Below, piece by piece: positions 51,610-59,882 of a DNA stretch of 64,000 nt (position 1 is the stretch's first letter; the number at the start of each line of letters is the position of its first letter). The stretch covers positions 1-64,000 of the forward strand of contig NZ_QUOK01000004.1 in the NCBI RefSeq assembly GCF_003390325.1, written 5' to 3'. Origin of the DNA: Rhodohalobacter sp. SW132. GTDB lineage: Bacteria; Bacteroidota; Rhodothermia; Balneolales; Balneolaceae. A model generated the notes under the pieces. The model was not told where the DNA came from. It did no database searches and was given only the letters and a program-made list of their open reading frames with translations. Made by a program: the position numbers and the translations under genes.

Positions 51610-51900
51610 CTAAAACGTTTTGTAAATCGCGTCTATCGCTTTTGCAAGTTTAATATCTTTGCCTGTTACTTTATCACCGGCGTCGTGAGTGGCAAGACTG
51701 ATCTGAACCGTGTTGTAAACATTAAACAGTTCCGGGTGATGCCCCTGATCTTCTGCATCGAATCCAACCCTGACAATGAATGAGAGAGCTGTTTTGAAAT
51801 CCTCGAATGAAAATTCCCGGTGAATTTTATCATCCGTAAAATTCCAGTCGTTCAGATTTTTGAGTTCCGTCTGAATCTCTTTTTCGGTAAGTGGTTTCAT
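51610..51900 (-). CDS. pterin-4a-carbinolamine dehydratase (PCD/DCoH family)
   Basis: 96 residues. The family signature 'EDQGHHPELFNVYNTVQISL' followed by 'ATHDAGDKVTGKDIKLAKAI' contains the catalytic His pair (HHPE), the later His and the terminal Asp. The N-terminus 'IQTELKNLNDWNFTDDKIHR' is also typical. It dehydrates 4a-hydroxy-tetrahydropterin to regenerate the pterin cofactor of aromatic amino acid hydroxylases; family members are also linked to molybdopterin cofactors. It is embedded in the nuo group, 6 bp after nuoM and 1 bp before nuoN, so it must be co-transcribed with complex I subunits, an odd context. The enzymes FolE2 and PTPS at 31-32 kb make the matching pterin. Confidence 0.93.
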   Translation of the reverse strand: MKPLTEKEIQTELKNLNDWNFTDDKIHREFSFEDFKTALSFIVRVGFDAEDQGHHPELFNVYNTVQISLATHDAGDKVTGKDIKLAKAIDAIYKTF

Positions 51901-51906
51901 AATAGA

Positions 51907-53523
51907 TCAGTCTCCTAAAACGATTTGTTTATCTGTTTGAGATTGATTGTCAAGCCCATATACTCTTGCTGTCCAATCGGGCAGTTCATCACGGTTCACT
52001 TGTTCAAGAACAGCGATGCTTTTGTCCTCTGTTACCGAGATAAAATTATCAACCCAACCTTCTGAATAGACCGTGAAGTCTACCGGACGAATTCCAATCC
52101 AAATCATGAAAATGACAAGAGGTACAAGCAGGGATATCTCCCTGGCATTCAGATCGATCATTTTTCGGTTCTCTTCTTTATCGATCTCGCCAAACATCAC
52201 CCGCTGATACATCCATAGCATATATACTGCTGCAAGAACAACACCTGTTGCAGCCAATACCGCAAAAGTTATATTGCCGTAGAGTTCTGAATTAAATGAT
52301 CCGATCAGGATAAAAAATTCGCCTATAAATCCATTCAGTCCCGGGAGGCCGATTGAAGCGAGCGTAGCGATCATAAACATCACTGCAAGAACGGGTACAG
52401 ATTTGGCAATACCGCCAAAATCATCAATCATTCGGGTATGCCGCCGGTCGTAAATCATCCCAACAATCAGGAAAAGTGCTCCTGTGGACAGGCCGTGATT
52501 TACCATTTGAATAATTGCTCCCTGAACTGCAATTGTATTGAATGCAAATATTCCAAGTACCACAAAACCAAGGTGGCTTACAGATGAGTATGCTACAAGT
52601 TTTTTAACGTCTTTCTGAACCATGGCGACCAGTGCTCCGTAAATAATGCCGATCACAGCGAGCCCGGCGAGCCAGGGAGCAAATTCCATAAATGCATTGG
52701 GGAAAACAGGCATGCAAATTCTGAGGAGTCCGTAAGTACCGAGTTTAAGCATGATCGCCGCAAGTACAACAGATCCTGCTGTGGGAGCTTCGGTGTGCGC
52801 ATACGGGAGCCAGGTGTGGAATGGGAAAAGCGGTACTTTAATACAAAATGCGAGTGCAAAAGCGAGGAACATGTAGGTCTGTTCTACCAGTCCGATCGTA
52901 AATTCAGGACTTGAAATAAACCGCCAGTCGGCTGTAAAGCTGTACGTGCCTGTTGCCTCTCCTGCCGTGAAACCGAGATAAAGAAGCGCCACGAGCATGA
53001 TCAGTGAACCAACAAGCGTATAGATAAAGAATTTAATTGTCGCCTGAATTCTATCGGCCCCACCCCAAATACCAATCAGGAAGTACATGGGGATCAGGGA
53101 GAGTTCAAAAAATACGTAGAATACTACAAGATCAAGTGAGGCAAAGGTACCGAGTGATGCCGTCTGCAAAATCAGCAGCATCGCATAATATCCTTTCAGA
53201 CTTTTTGATACCGATTCCCAGGAGGAAAGAATAACAATCGGCCCCATCAGCGTAGTTAGCATGAAGAGCAAAAGGCTAAGGCCGTCGAGACCTACAAGGT
53301 ATTTCACATCCATTGTGCTCAAAATCGCAGAACCTTCCGTGACATATTGCGGAACGGCAGAATTTGCAATATCAAAATTCAGCAGAAGCGGAATAGACAA
53401 CAGAAATGTAGCCGATGTTGCCAGCAACGCAGTCCATTTTACAGCCGTGTCATCTCTGAGCAACAGAACCGCAAGCACACTAAGAAGCGGCAGGTAAATA
53501 ACTAAGTTTAGAAGAAACTCCAT
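51907..53523 (-). CDS. nuoM: NADH-quinone oxidoreductase subunit M
   Basis: 538 residues, about 14 TM segments. Key positions: TM5 'LVVFYVFFELSLIPMYFLIG' with the catalytic Glu, TM7/8 'FALAFCIKVPLFPFHTWLPY' with Lys and the HTWLP motif, 'HTEAPTAGSVVLAAIMLKLG' with the second Lys and 'VQKDVKKLVAYSSVSHLGFV'. It follows nuoL by 17 bp and precedes the PCD gene by 6 bp. The C-terminal 60 residues beyond TM14 are longer than usual and polar. Confidence 0.97.
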   Translation of the reverse strand: MEFLLNLVIYLPLLSVLAVLLLRDDTAVKWTALLATSATFLLSIPLLLNFDIANSAVPQYVTEGSAILSTMDVKYLVGLDGLSLLLFMLTTLMGPIVILSSWESVSKSLKGYYAMLLILQTASLGTFASLDLVVFYVFFELSLIPMYFLIGIWGGADRIQATIKFFIYTLVGSLIMLVALLYLGFTAGEATGTYSFTADWRFISSPEFTIGLVEQTYMFLAFALAFCIKVPLFPFHTWLPYAHTEAPTAGSVVLAAIMLKLGTYGLLRICMPVFPNAFMEFAPWLAGLAVIGIIYGALVAMVQKDVKKLVAYSSVSHLGFVVLGIFAFNTIAVQGAIIQMVNHGLSTGALFLIVGMIYDRRHTRMIDDFGGIAKSVPVLAVMFMIATLASIGLPGLNGFIGEFFILIGSFNSELYGNITFAVLAATGVVLAAVYMLWMYQRVMFGEIDKEENRKMIDLNAREISLLVPLVIFMIWIGIRPVDFTVYSEGWVDNFISVTEDKSIAVLEQVNRDELPDWTARVYGLDNQSQTDKQIVLGD

Positions 53524-53540
53524 AATCTATTTTTGCGCGA

Positions 53541-55562
53541 TTAAAACAGTAACATTGACATTACAAGGATTACGCCGAGTATAAGGGCGAATGCGTAACT
53601 GCTGGTTACCCCGGTTTGGATATAACGAGTGAGGCTGCCTACGAGGCGAACCGTTCCTGCTACGGCATTTACAAATCCGTCCACAATCTTAATGTCGAAT
53701 ACAGCCAGCACACGATCTGAAAATTTCACGGTTGGCCGGACAATGACTGCTTCGTAGAACTCATCAAAATTATACTTCTCTTTCCAAACCACGTAAAGGG
53801 AACCAAACTTGGTTGCAATTTTTTCATCAGAAGCCAGCTGCTGGTTATTCCCATACATTCTGAAAGCTGTATACACTCCGCCGACGGCTACAAGAATGGA
53901 AAGCATCATCAACCCCCACTCTGCCGGCACGGAAAGTGTAAGTGCAATATCTGCTGCGATTGGTTCCAGCCAGCCCTGCAGCCAGTTGATATTCACATAT
54001 TCACCTGTAAAGGTTTTCCCGATAAAATTCGGTATCCCCATAAATCCACCGACAATGGAAAGCCCGGCGAGTGTCCAGAGCGGAATGGTCATTGTTTTGG
54101 GGCTTTCATGCAGATATTTTTCAGAACCTTCAGCCTCTTTAAATAGCTGTGAGAGTTTAAAGCTGCCATGGAACGTGGTAAGCGTTAGCCGGAACATATA
54201 AAATGCTGTCAGGAATGCAGTAATCATCGCAACACCCCAAAGGATGAAATACATAGCGCCGGCAAACTCGCCATAACCCATATTCGTTGCGTGCATCAAA
54301 ATCTCATCTTTGGAGAAAAATCCGGCCAGCGGCGGAATACCCGCAATCGCGATGGTTGCGATCATAAATGTTTTATAGGTGGAAGGCATCCATTTTTTCA
54401 AGCCTCCCATGTTACGAATATCCTGGTGGTCAAACTCCACGTGCTTTCCATCATCGTGCAGTTTATGCTTCAGATGCTCCATCGTATGGATAACAGATCC
54501 GGATCCAAGAAAGAGACACGCTTTGAAAAATGCGTGAGTTACCACATGGAACATAGCCGCAGTAAACGCCCCTGAACCGAGAGCCAGGAACATGAAACCA
54601 AGCTGTGAAACTGTAGAGTAGGCAAGCACTCCTTTAATATCATTCTGAGTAATGGCAATTGTTGCAGCCACGATTGCCGTAAGCGCACCGACCACAGCGA
54701 TAATCATCATCACTTCAGGTGATATTACGAACATTGGCGAGAGCCGCGTAATCAGGTAGATACCGGATGTAACCATCGTAGCGGCGTGAATCAGCGCAGA
54801 AACCGGCGTCGGACCTGCCATCGCATCGGGCAGCCAAACAAAAAGAGGAATCTGCGCACTTTTACCCGTTGCTCCAATCAGCATCAGTAATCCGATCCAG
54901 AAAACCGCGCCTGCAGAGAACAGATCAAGATTGGAGAGAACCACATCAAAATCGAGGCTCCCAACCGCATTAAAGACCATAAACATCGCAATCAGGAAGG
55001 CAAAATCCCCTACCCTGTTATATAGAAAAGCTTTTTTGGCAGCATCGGATTTAGCCATATCGGTATACCAAAAACCGATCAATAGATAAGAGCAGAGCCC
55101 TACACCTTCCCAGCCGAGAAACAGAAGCAGCAGATTATTCCCCATAATGAGGTTCAGCATGGCAAAAATAAAGAGATTCAGGTAAGCAAAATACTTCCAG
55201 TACCCTTTATCGTGATGCATATACCCAATAGAATAGAAATGGATCAACGAACCCACACCAGTTACCACGAGTGCCATAATCAGTGAAAGCTCATCCAGGC
55301 GGTAGGCAATATCAACCGTTAAATCACCAACTGTAATCCAGTTAAAGAGTGTTACAATAAGAGCATCTGCCCCTGAACTGTGCCCAATAAAAAAAGAAAG
55401 GGATATAAGAAAAGGTATAAATACAGCAAGATTAGCAATGATACCGATCAATGATTTCTTTTCCCGGTAGCCTTCAGAAGCCAAACCGGCCAATCCATTA
55501 ATAAGAAAGCCAAGTAACGGTAAACCAACAATCAAACTGACTAACGCAGTAGGTGATTCCAT
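53541..55562 (-). CDS. nuoL: NADH-quinone oxidoreductase subunit L
   Basis: 673 residues: the NuoL antiporter core plus the C-terminal extension forming the lateral helix. Motifs: 'GSLIHFYSIGYMHHDKGYWK', 'LLLFLGWEGVGLCSYLLIGF' (TM5 Glu), 'LIGATGKSAQIPLFVWLPDA' and 'MAGPTPVSALIHAATMVTSG' (TM7/TM8 region), 'ITQNDIKGVLAYSTVSQLGF' and 'PFVISIFFKACLFLGSGSVI'-like TM12 sequence (HAFFKACLFLGSG). First gene of the leftward group and directly divergent from the Mrp operon, so the upstream nuoK found in most bacteria is missing here. A separate role of L-M-N as a cation antiporter module is possible. Confidence 0.96.
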   Translation of the reverse strand: MESPTALVSLIVGLPLLGFLINGLAGLASEGYREKKSLIGIIANLAVFIPFLISLSFFIGHSSGADALIVTLFNWITVGDLTVDIAYRLDELSLIMALVVTGVGSLIHFYSIGYMHHDKGYWKYFAYLNLFIFAMLNLIMGNNLLLLFLGWEGVGLCSYLLIGFWYTDMAKSDAAKKAFLYNRVGDFAFLIAMFMVFNAVGSLDFDVVLSNLDLFSAGAVFWIGLLMLIGATGKSAQIPLFVWLPDAMAGPTPVSALIHAATMVTSGIYLITRLSPMFVISPEVMMIIAVVGALTAIVAATIAITQNDIKGVLAYSTVSQLGFMFLALGSGAFTAAMFHVVTHAFFKACLFLGSGSVIHTMEHLKHKLHDDGKHVEFDHQDIRNMGGLKKWMPSTYKTFMIATIAIAGIPPLAGFFSKDEILMHATNMGYGEFAGAMYFILWGVAMITAFLTAFYMFRLTLTTFHGSFKLSQLFKEAEGSEKYLHESPKTMTIPLWTLAGLSIVGGFMGIPNFIGKTFTGEYVNINWLQGWLEPIAADIALTLSVPAEWGLMMLSILVAVGGVYTAFRMYGNNQQLASDEKIATKFGSLYVVWKEKYNFDEFYEAVIVRPTVKFSDRVLAVFDIKIVDGFVNAVAGTVRLVGSLTRYIQTGVTSSYAFALILGVILVMSMLLF

Positions 55563-55860
55563 TCAAAAGGTTTATTTATTTCACTCTTTCACAAGGCACA
55601 ATATAGTCGCCGTGATTTAACAGGAGGCAAAGATACAAAAATCTCTTTCAAGATAAACTCAAAAGACAGGATTATTGCCCTATTCTTGAAAAAGATTTCT
55701 GATATCTCTTCTTGATTTTTTCCAAAACGTTTTTTCACCGATCTCATGTAAATTTTTATAATTCAGCACGAACTTTAATTGCAGGTAACCCATCTTTTTT
55801 GATAAGCTTGGGGCTTAAAATAATTCTGCTGCTAACTGCCTGGCCGAACGCAAAAAACTG

Positions 55861-56412
55861 ATGCATAAACTTTCGACCTATAACCTAACACTCTCTTTCA
55901 TTTCTCTTATGGCTTTTTGGCTGGCTATGAGCGGAATACTGGATTTTGTACATATCCTGTTTGGAGTTATCACAGTAGCCGGTGTGATGGCACTCAATTA
56001 TCGCTTAAAGATGTTCCACTTCTTTAAAGATGATATGGATGATCTGCGTGAACTGCGTTTCTGGAAGGCTCCAATTTATGCAATTTGGATGTTTGGCCAG
56101 ATTATTCTCGCGGGACTTCATGTGCTCAGAGTTATTGGCTCACCCAGAATGCATATTGAAACAACAATGGTAACTTTTAAAGTAAATTTGCCAAGCGCAC
56201 ATGCCAAGATGATTCTTGGTAATTCTATTACCCTCACACCCGGCACGCTAACTATTGATATTGTAGGTGATACGTTTACAGTACATGCGCTTGATAAAGC
56301 CTCCTACGAAGGTATCATTGATGATACAATGCCCAAAAAAGTCCTTCAGCTGTTTGAAAATACAGACCGGCCGGTCGTCAGTGACGTAAATATTCAAATC
56401 TCAGATTCATAA
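55861..56412 (+). CDS. mrpE: Mrp-type antiporter subunit E (MnhE/MbhA)
   Basis: 183 residues. Two to three N-terminal TM segments (SFISLMAFWLAMSGILDFVH, LFGVITVAGVMALNY and, after 'RFWKAP', IYAIWMFGQIILAGLHVLRV) are followed by a cytoplasmic domain with the family pattern 'MVTFKVNLPSAHAKMILGNS' and 'ITLTPGTLTIDIVGDTFTVH'. The TLTPGTLT element is diagnostic of MnhE. It opens an operon of eleven close or overlapping genes. The complex exchanges Na+ or other cations for protons and supports pH and salt tolerance, energised by the membrane potential. About 300 bp separate it from nuoL; no promoter was pinned down. Confidence 0.93.
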   Translation: MHKLSTYNLTLSFISLMAFWLAMSGILDFVHILFGVITVAGVMALNYRLKMFHFFKDDMDDLRELRFWKAPIYAIWMFGQIILAGLHVLRVIGSPRMHIETTMVTFKVNLPSAHAKMILGNSITLTPGTLTIDIVGDTFTVHALDKASYEGIIDDTMPKKVLQLFENTDRPVVSDVNIQISDS

Positions 56413-56420
56413 CCTTTTTG

Positions 56421-56702
56421 ATGGAAACCTTTTTTCTTTACAGTGCTGTGTTTCTGACGATCATTATCGCTGTGCCCATCATACGCGTGATTAAAGGGCC
56501 AACAGTTTTCGACAGATTGCTTGCAACAAACGCTATTGCGACCAAAACTATCGTATTAATCTGTCTGATTGGTTTTATTTTTGACCGGGTTGATATGTTT
56601 CTGGATATCACACTTGCTTACGCAATCCTTGGATTTATCGGCTCATTGATGATTGCAAAATACCTTACCTCAGAAGCAAAAAAACGGGGTGAAGCCAAAT
56701 GA
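56421..56702 (+). CDS. mrpF: Mrp-type antiporter subunit F (MnhF/MbhB)
   Basis: 93 residues from the ATG at 56421 (a TTG directly before it is also in frame). Three TM segments: about 4-22 (FFLYSAVFLTIIIAVPII), about 35-52 (TNAIATKTIVLICLIGFIF) and about 59-82 (FLDITLAYAILGFIGSLMIA). The conserved 'VIKGPTVFDRLLATNAIATK' between TM1 and TM2 and 'LDITLAYAILGF' in TM3 identify MrpF. Overlaps the next gene by 4 bp (ATGA). Confidence 0.94.
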   Translation: METFFLYSAVFLTIIIAVPIIRVIKGPTVFDRLLATNAIATKTIVLICLIGFIFDRVDMFLDITLAYAILGFIGSLMIAKYLTSEAKKRGEAK

Positions 56703-57022
56703 CAATCATCAATATAATCAGCATTATATTTATCACTTTTGGAATAATCTTCATGTTTGTTGGAAGTTTTGGGATTTTGCGGCTGCCCGATTTTTATGCC
56801 CGCACACACGCAGTGAGCAAAAGTGATACGCTCGGGATTATCTTTGTCATTCTTGGACTCGTTATATATGAAGGATTTACGCAAAGCGGCTTAAAATTAA
56901 TTTTGATAGTCATTTTTATTGCACTCTCAAACCCTATTGGCTCACACGCACTTGCAAGGGCCGCACTTAAGAAAGGGCTCAAACCTCTGTTTAGTAGTTC
57001 AAAACAAAACAAGAAAAGCTGA
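56699..57022 (+). CDS. mrpG: Mrp-type antiporter subunit G (MnhG/MbhC)
   Basis: 107 residues, three TM segments: about 5-24, about 44-62 (TLGIIFVILGLVIYEG) and about 67-85 (LKLILIVIFIALSNPIG). The MnhG signature is 'GSFGILRLPDFYARTHAVSK' followed by 'SDTLG', and 'NPIGSHALARAAL' is typical of the C-terminal half. Starts and ends in 4- and 1-bp overlaps with its neighbours. Confidence 0.94.
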   Translation: MTIINIISIIFITFGIIFMFVGSFGILRLPDFYARTHAVSKSDTLGIIFVILGLVIYEGFTQSGLKLILIVIFIALSNPIGSHALARAALKKGLKPLFSSSKQNKKS

Positions 57023-57267
57023 TGATCTGGGAACTGGAGCTTGTTATCTACATTTTCATTTTGATTTCAGCCATTGTTGCGCTCGAAGTGAAAGATCTAC
57101 TCGTAGCTGTGGTTATGATGACCATCTTCAGCTTTTTGATGGCTCTTTTGTTTGTAGCCATGGGTGCTATTGATGTGGGATTCACAGAAGCCGTAATTGG
57201 AGCCGGCGTTACCGGACTCTTTTTTGTAGCAGCTCTTTATAAAACTTCAAGAAAAACAAACGATTGA
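57022..57267 (+). CDS. MbhD-like subunit (DUF4040; split-off MrpA C-terminal part)
   Basis: 81 residues, three TM segments with the motif 'VGFTEAVIGAGVTGLFFVAA' (compare D.A.TEA.VGAGL in MrpA) and 'ISAIVALEVKDLLVAVVMMT'. In most Mrp systems this sequence is part of the C-terminal half of MrpA. Here it is an independent gene, as in the mbhD position of membrane-bound hydrogenases and in group-3 type Mrp operons. It overlaps the preceding gene by 1 bp and the next by 4 bp. Confidence 0.88.
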   Translation: MIWELELVIYIFILISAIVALEVKDLLVAVVMMTIFSFLMALLFVAMGAIDVGFTEAVIGAGVTGLFFVAALYKTSRKTND

Positions 57268-57569
57268 AAGCACTTAAAATACTTACGCTCGTATTTTTTG
57301 CCGCGGTGCTTATTTATGCATCACTGGACTTGCCCTATCGGGGCGATCCGGGTAACTATATGCATGCCGAACGAAGCATGACCGATACACCTGTGAAGGG
57401 AAGTTACTTCATTCAGGAGGCATATAATGACGCACGCACCCCAAATATGGTTACCGTTGTTCTTGGCGATTACAGAAGTATTGATACGTTTGGCGAACAG
57501 GTGGTGATCTATGCCGTTGGATTGATCACACTGCTCATTTTCAAAAAACGACGGAGGGACAAGGAATGA
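57264..57569 (+). CDS. MbhE-like subunit (end of MrpA, split off)
   Basis: 101 residues starting at TTG that overlaps the stop of the previous gene (TTGA); no ATG is available upstream, so the unusual start is likely real. TM at about 3-20 (LKILTLVFFAAVLIYASL), a periplasmic segment, then 'TPNMVTVVLGDYRSIDTFGE' and a second TM (QVVIYAVGLITLLIF). The N.V..VL.D.R..DT.GE pattern is the last domain of MrpA (MbhE). Together with the preceding gene it replaces the MrpA C-terminus. Confidence 0.88.
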   Translation: MKALKILTLVFFAAVLIYASLDLPYRGDPGNYMHAERSMTDTPVKGSYFIQEAYNDARTPNMVTVVLGDYRSIDTFGEQVVIYAVGLITLLIFKKRRRDKE

Positions 57570-58006
57570 AACGTCATTTCGAAAGTCCGATCGTATTACT
57601 GGGTGCCCGACTTTTAAGCCCGTACATCATGGTTTTTGGATGGTATGTGATTTTTCATGGCCATTATAGTCCGGGCGGCGGATTCCAGGGAGGCGCACTT
57701 TTAGCAGCTTCCGTTTTGTTGATTCGTGTAGCGGGCGGTGCACATCTGGGAAATCTTCAAATTAAAGAGTGGGTCAATAATCCCATTGCGGCAATCGGCG
57801 TGTTAATCTATTTCGGAACAGGGTTAGTTGCCGCTCTTGCCGGCGGATATTTCCTTGATTATGGCGAACTGCCTATACCTGGTGTAGAAGCCGCCTGGCT
57901 CCGGTACATAGGAATTTTAATCATTGAGGTTGGCATCGGGCTCACGGTAATGGCTGTGCTTGTGATGATTTATGATAACATCGTAACAGGAGAAGATAAT
58001 GATTGA
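57566..58006 (+). CDS. mrpB: Mrp-type antiporter subunit B (MnhB/MbhF)
   Basis: 146 residues, four TM segments. The MnhB signature is 'FHGHYSPGGGFQGGALLAAS', a conserved turn after TM1, followed by 'LAGGYFLDYGELPIPGVEAA' and 'IEVGIGLTVMAVLVMIYDNI'. Forms part of the MrpA-C-B-like core around the ion path. Overlaps the previous gene by 4 bp and the next by 8 bp. Confidence 0.94.
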   Translation: MKRHFESPIVLLGARLLSPYIMVFGWYVIFHGHYSPGGGFQGGALLAASVLLIRVAGGAHLGNLQIKEWVNNPIAAIGVLIYFGTGLVAALAGGYFLDYGELPIPGVEAAWLRYIGILIIEVGIGLTVMAVLVMIYDNIVTGEDND

Positions 58007-58367
58007 GTTTTTTACAGGCCACTACGCCTATTGGTTTACCGTAATTCTGCTTTGCGTTGGCACATACGGCATACTGTTCAAGAAAAACCTGATCAAAAAA
58101 ACAATTGGGCTTTCCATACTGCAAATTTCGGTGGTGATGTTTTTTGTATCGATTGCATCAAAGTGGGATGCTACTGTCCCGGTTCGCGACACAGCTTTTC
58201 CGGTTGAAGATGTAGCAAATTATCTGAATCCCCTCCCGCACACCTTAATGCTCACCGCCATTGTTGTGGGTGTTGCAACTCTTGGTGTAGCTTTCACTCT
58301 GCTGGTTGCGATTTATAACCGTTACGATACACTTGACGAACAAGAACTGTTAGAAAAAATTCAATGA
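57999..58367 (+). CDS. mrpC: Mrp-type antiporter subunit C (MnhC/MbhG, NuoK-like)
   Basis: 122 residues, three TM segments (about 8-25, 30-55, 82-105). NuoK-like features: 'TYGILFKKNLIKKTIGLSIL', 'QISVVMFFVSIA' and 'NPLPHTLMLTAIVVGVATLG' followed by 'VAFTLLVAIY'. The DPLPQALVLTAIVI motif of MrpC appears as NPLPHTLMLTAIVV. It is homologous to NuoK of complex I. Four-bp overlap (ATGA) with mrpD. Confidence 0.94.
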   Translation: MIEFFTGHYAYWFTVILLCVGTYGILFKKNLIKKTIGLSILQISVVMFFVSIASKWDATVPVRDTAFPVEDVANYLNPLPHTLMLTAIVVGVATLGVAFTLLVAIYNRYDTLDEQELLEKIQ

Positions 58368-59848
58368 TCGATTCGCATTTACCGGCAATCATTGCTTTAA
58401 CCTTTCTGCTATTTTCTGTCCTGATTCCGCTTTTTGGTCTTTGGAAAGAAAAGCTTTGCCACCCGCTTGCTGTGCTTGGTGCCGGCATTGCTGCAGCCTA
58501 TTCCATCTATGGATTTATCACCTACCTTGATACCGGTGCCATCCGGTACTTCTTTGGCGGATGGGAGGCTCCCATTGGAATAGAGTTCGTCTACGATGGA
58601 CTCTCCGCCTTTTTTGCGATGGTGATCAACACTGTTGCATTTATTGTACTGATTTACGCTTTAAAACCGGCCCGAACGGAGCTTGAAGGCAAAGAGATGC
58701 CGTACTACTCCATTATTATGCTGATGATGTTCGGTTTCAATGGCATGGTAATGACCGGCGACCTGTTTAACCTCTATGTTTTTCTTGAAATCGCATCACT
58801 CACTGGTTATGCGCTGATTGCAATCGGGAGCAAACCGGCCCCATATGCAGCGTTTCGCTATTTGATCATCGGAACCGCTGGCGGAACACTTTACCTGCTC
58901 GGTGTCGGGTTTCTGTACACCGTAACAGGTACGCTGAATATTATTGACATGACGGCGATGCTGCCGATGGTTGCTGAAAATACCGCCGTTGTAGCTTCAC
59001 TGATCCTTATGGTTATAGGTATAGGGGTAAAAGCGGCTATATTTCCTATGCACGGATGGCTGCCCGATTCGTACACCTATACTGCAACTCCAACCTCAGT
59101 GCTGATTGCACCCATTGGCACCAAAGTTGCCGCATATATCCTGTTCCGGGTTTTTCTTTACCTGTTCGGAATAGAGCTTGTTGATGCCGTCGTACCTCTA
59201 TCCTATCTTCTCGGGCTTTTTGCTTGTGCCGGAATCCTTTACGGATCCATAATGGCCATCGCACAAAATGAAATGAAGCGGATGCTGGCCTACAGCAGTA
59301 TTTCCCAAATCGGGTACATTATTATGGGGCTTAGTCTCGCAAATCCGTGGGGATTTGCCGGCGCACTGCTTCATGTGCTCAACCACGCCGTGATGAAAGC
59401 ATGTCTCTTTATGATTGCCGGAAACATACGTATGCAGGAGGGCCATTCCGACATCAGCCGTTTTGATGACGGTTATCGAAAAAAATATCCCTGGACAATG
59501 GCATCACTCAGTGTTGCTGCGATCTCCATGATCGGCCTGCCTCCTCTTGCAGGATTCTTTAGTAAGTGGTACCTGGCACTCGGAACTGTGGATAACGAAA
59601 ACTGGCTCTTTTTAGCCGTGATTCTCATCAGTTCACTTCTGAATGCTGTGTATTTCTTCAGAATGCTTGAGAAAGTATATATGAAGGATCCAAACAAACC
59701 GGATGAGAAAACCCTTGAAGTGGCTGAATACAACGAAGTTTCCGGAAGTATGCTCAGCCCGACTATTTTGCTGGCTATATCCATGTTTGTGATCGGACTC
59801 GCAAACGTGGCCATTGTAAGTGTTTTGCTGGGAATAGCACCATTTTAG
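58364..59848 (+). CDS. mrpD: Mrp-type antiporter subunit D, first copy (MnhD/MbhH)
   Basis: 494 residues, about 14 TM segments. Conserved sites: TM5 'GDLFNLYVFLEIASLTGYAL' with the Glu, TM7 'GIGVKAAIFPMHGWLPDSYT' with the Lys, then 'TYTATPTSVLIAPIGTKVAA' with the TM8 Lys and 'IAQNEMKRMLAYSSISQIGY'. Homologous to NuoM/NuoN and thought to carry protons or Na+. All the charged residues needed for a half-channel are present. It is followed after 34 bp by a second large antiporter-like subunit. Confidence 0.93.
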   Translation: MIDSHLPAIIALTFLLFSVLIPLFGLWKEKLCHPLAVLGAGIAAAYSIYGFITYLDTGAIRYFFGGWEAPIGIEFVYDGLSAFFAMVINTVAFIVLIYALKPARTELEGKEMPYYSIIMLMMFGFNGMVMTGDLFNLYVFLEIASLTGYALIAIGSKPAPYAAFRYLIIGTAGGTLYLLGVGFLYTVTGTLNIIDMTAMLPMVAENTAVVASLILMVIGIGVKAAIFPMHGWLPDSYTYTATPTSVLIAPIGTKVAAYILFRVFLYLFGIELVDAVVPLSYLLGLFACAGILYGSIMAIAQNEMKRMLAYSSISQIGYIIMGLSLANPWGFAGALLHVLNHAVMKACLFMIAGNIRMQEGHSDISRFDDGYRKKYPWTMASLSVAAISMIGLPPLAGFFSKWYLALGTVDNENWLFLAVILISSLLNAVYFFRMLEKVYMKDPNKPDEKTLEVAEYNEVSGSMLSPTILLAISMFVIGLANVAIVSVLLGIAPF

Positions 59849-59882
59849 AATCAACTAACGTTAAATTTTTGACTGTCGATTG

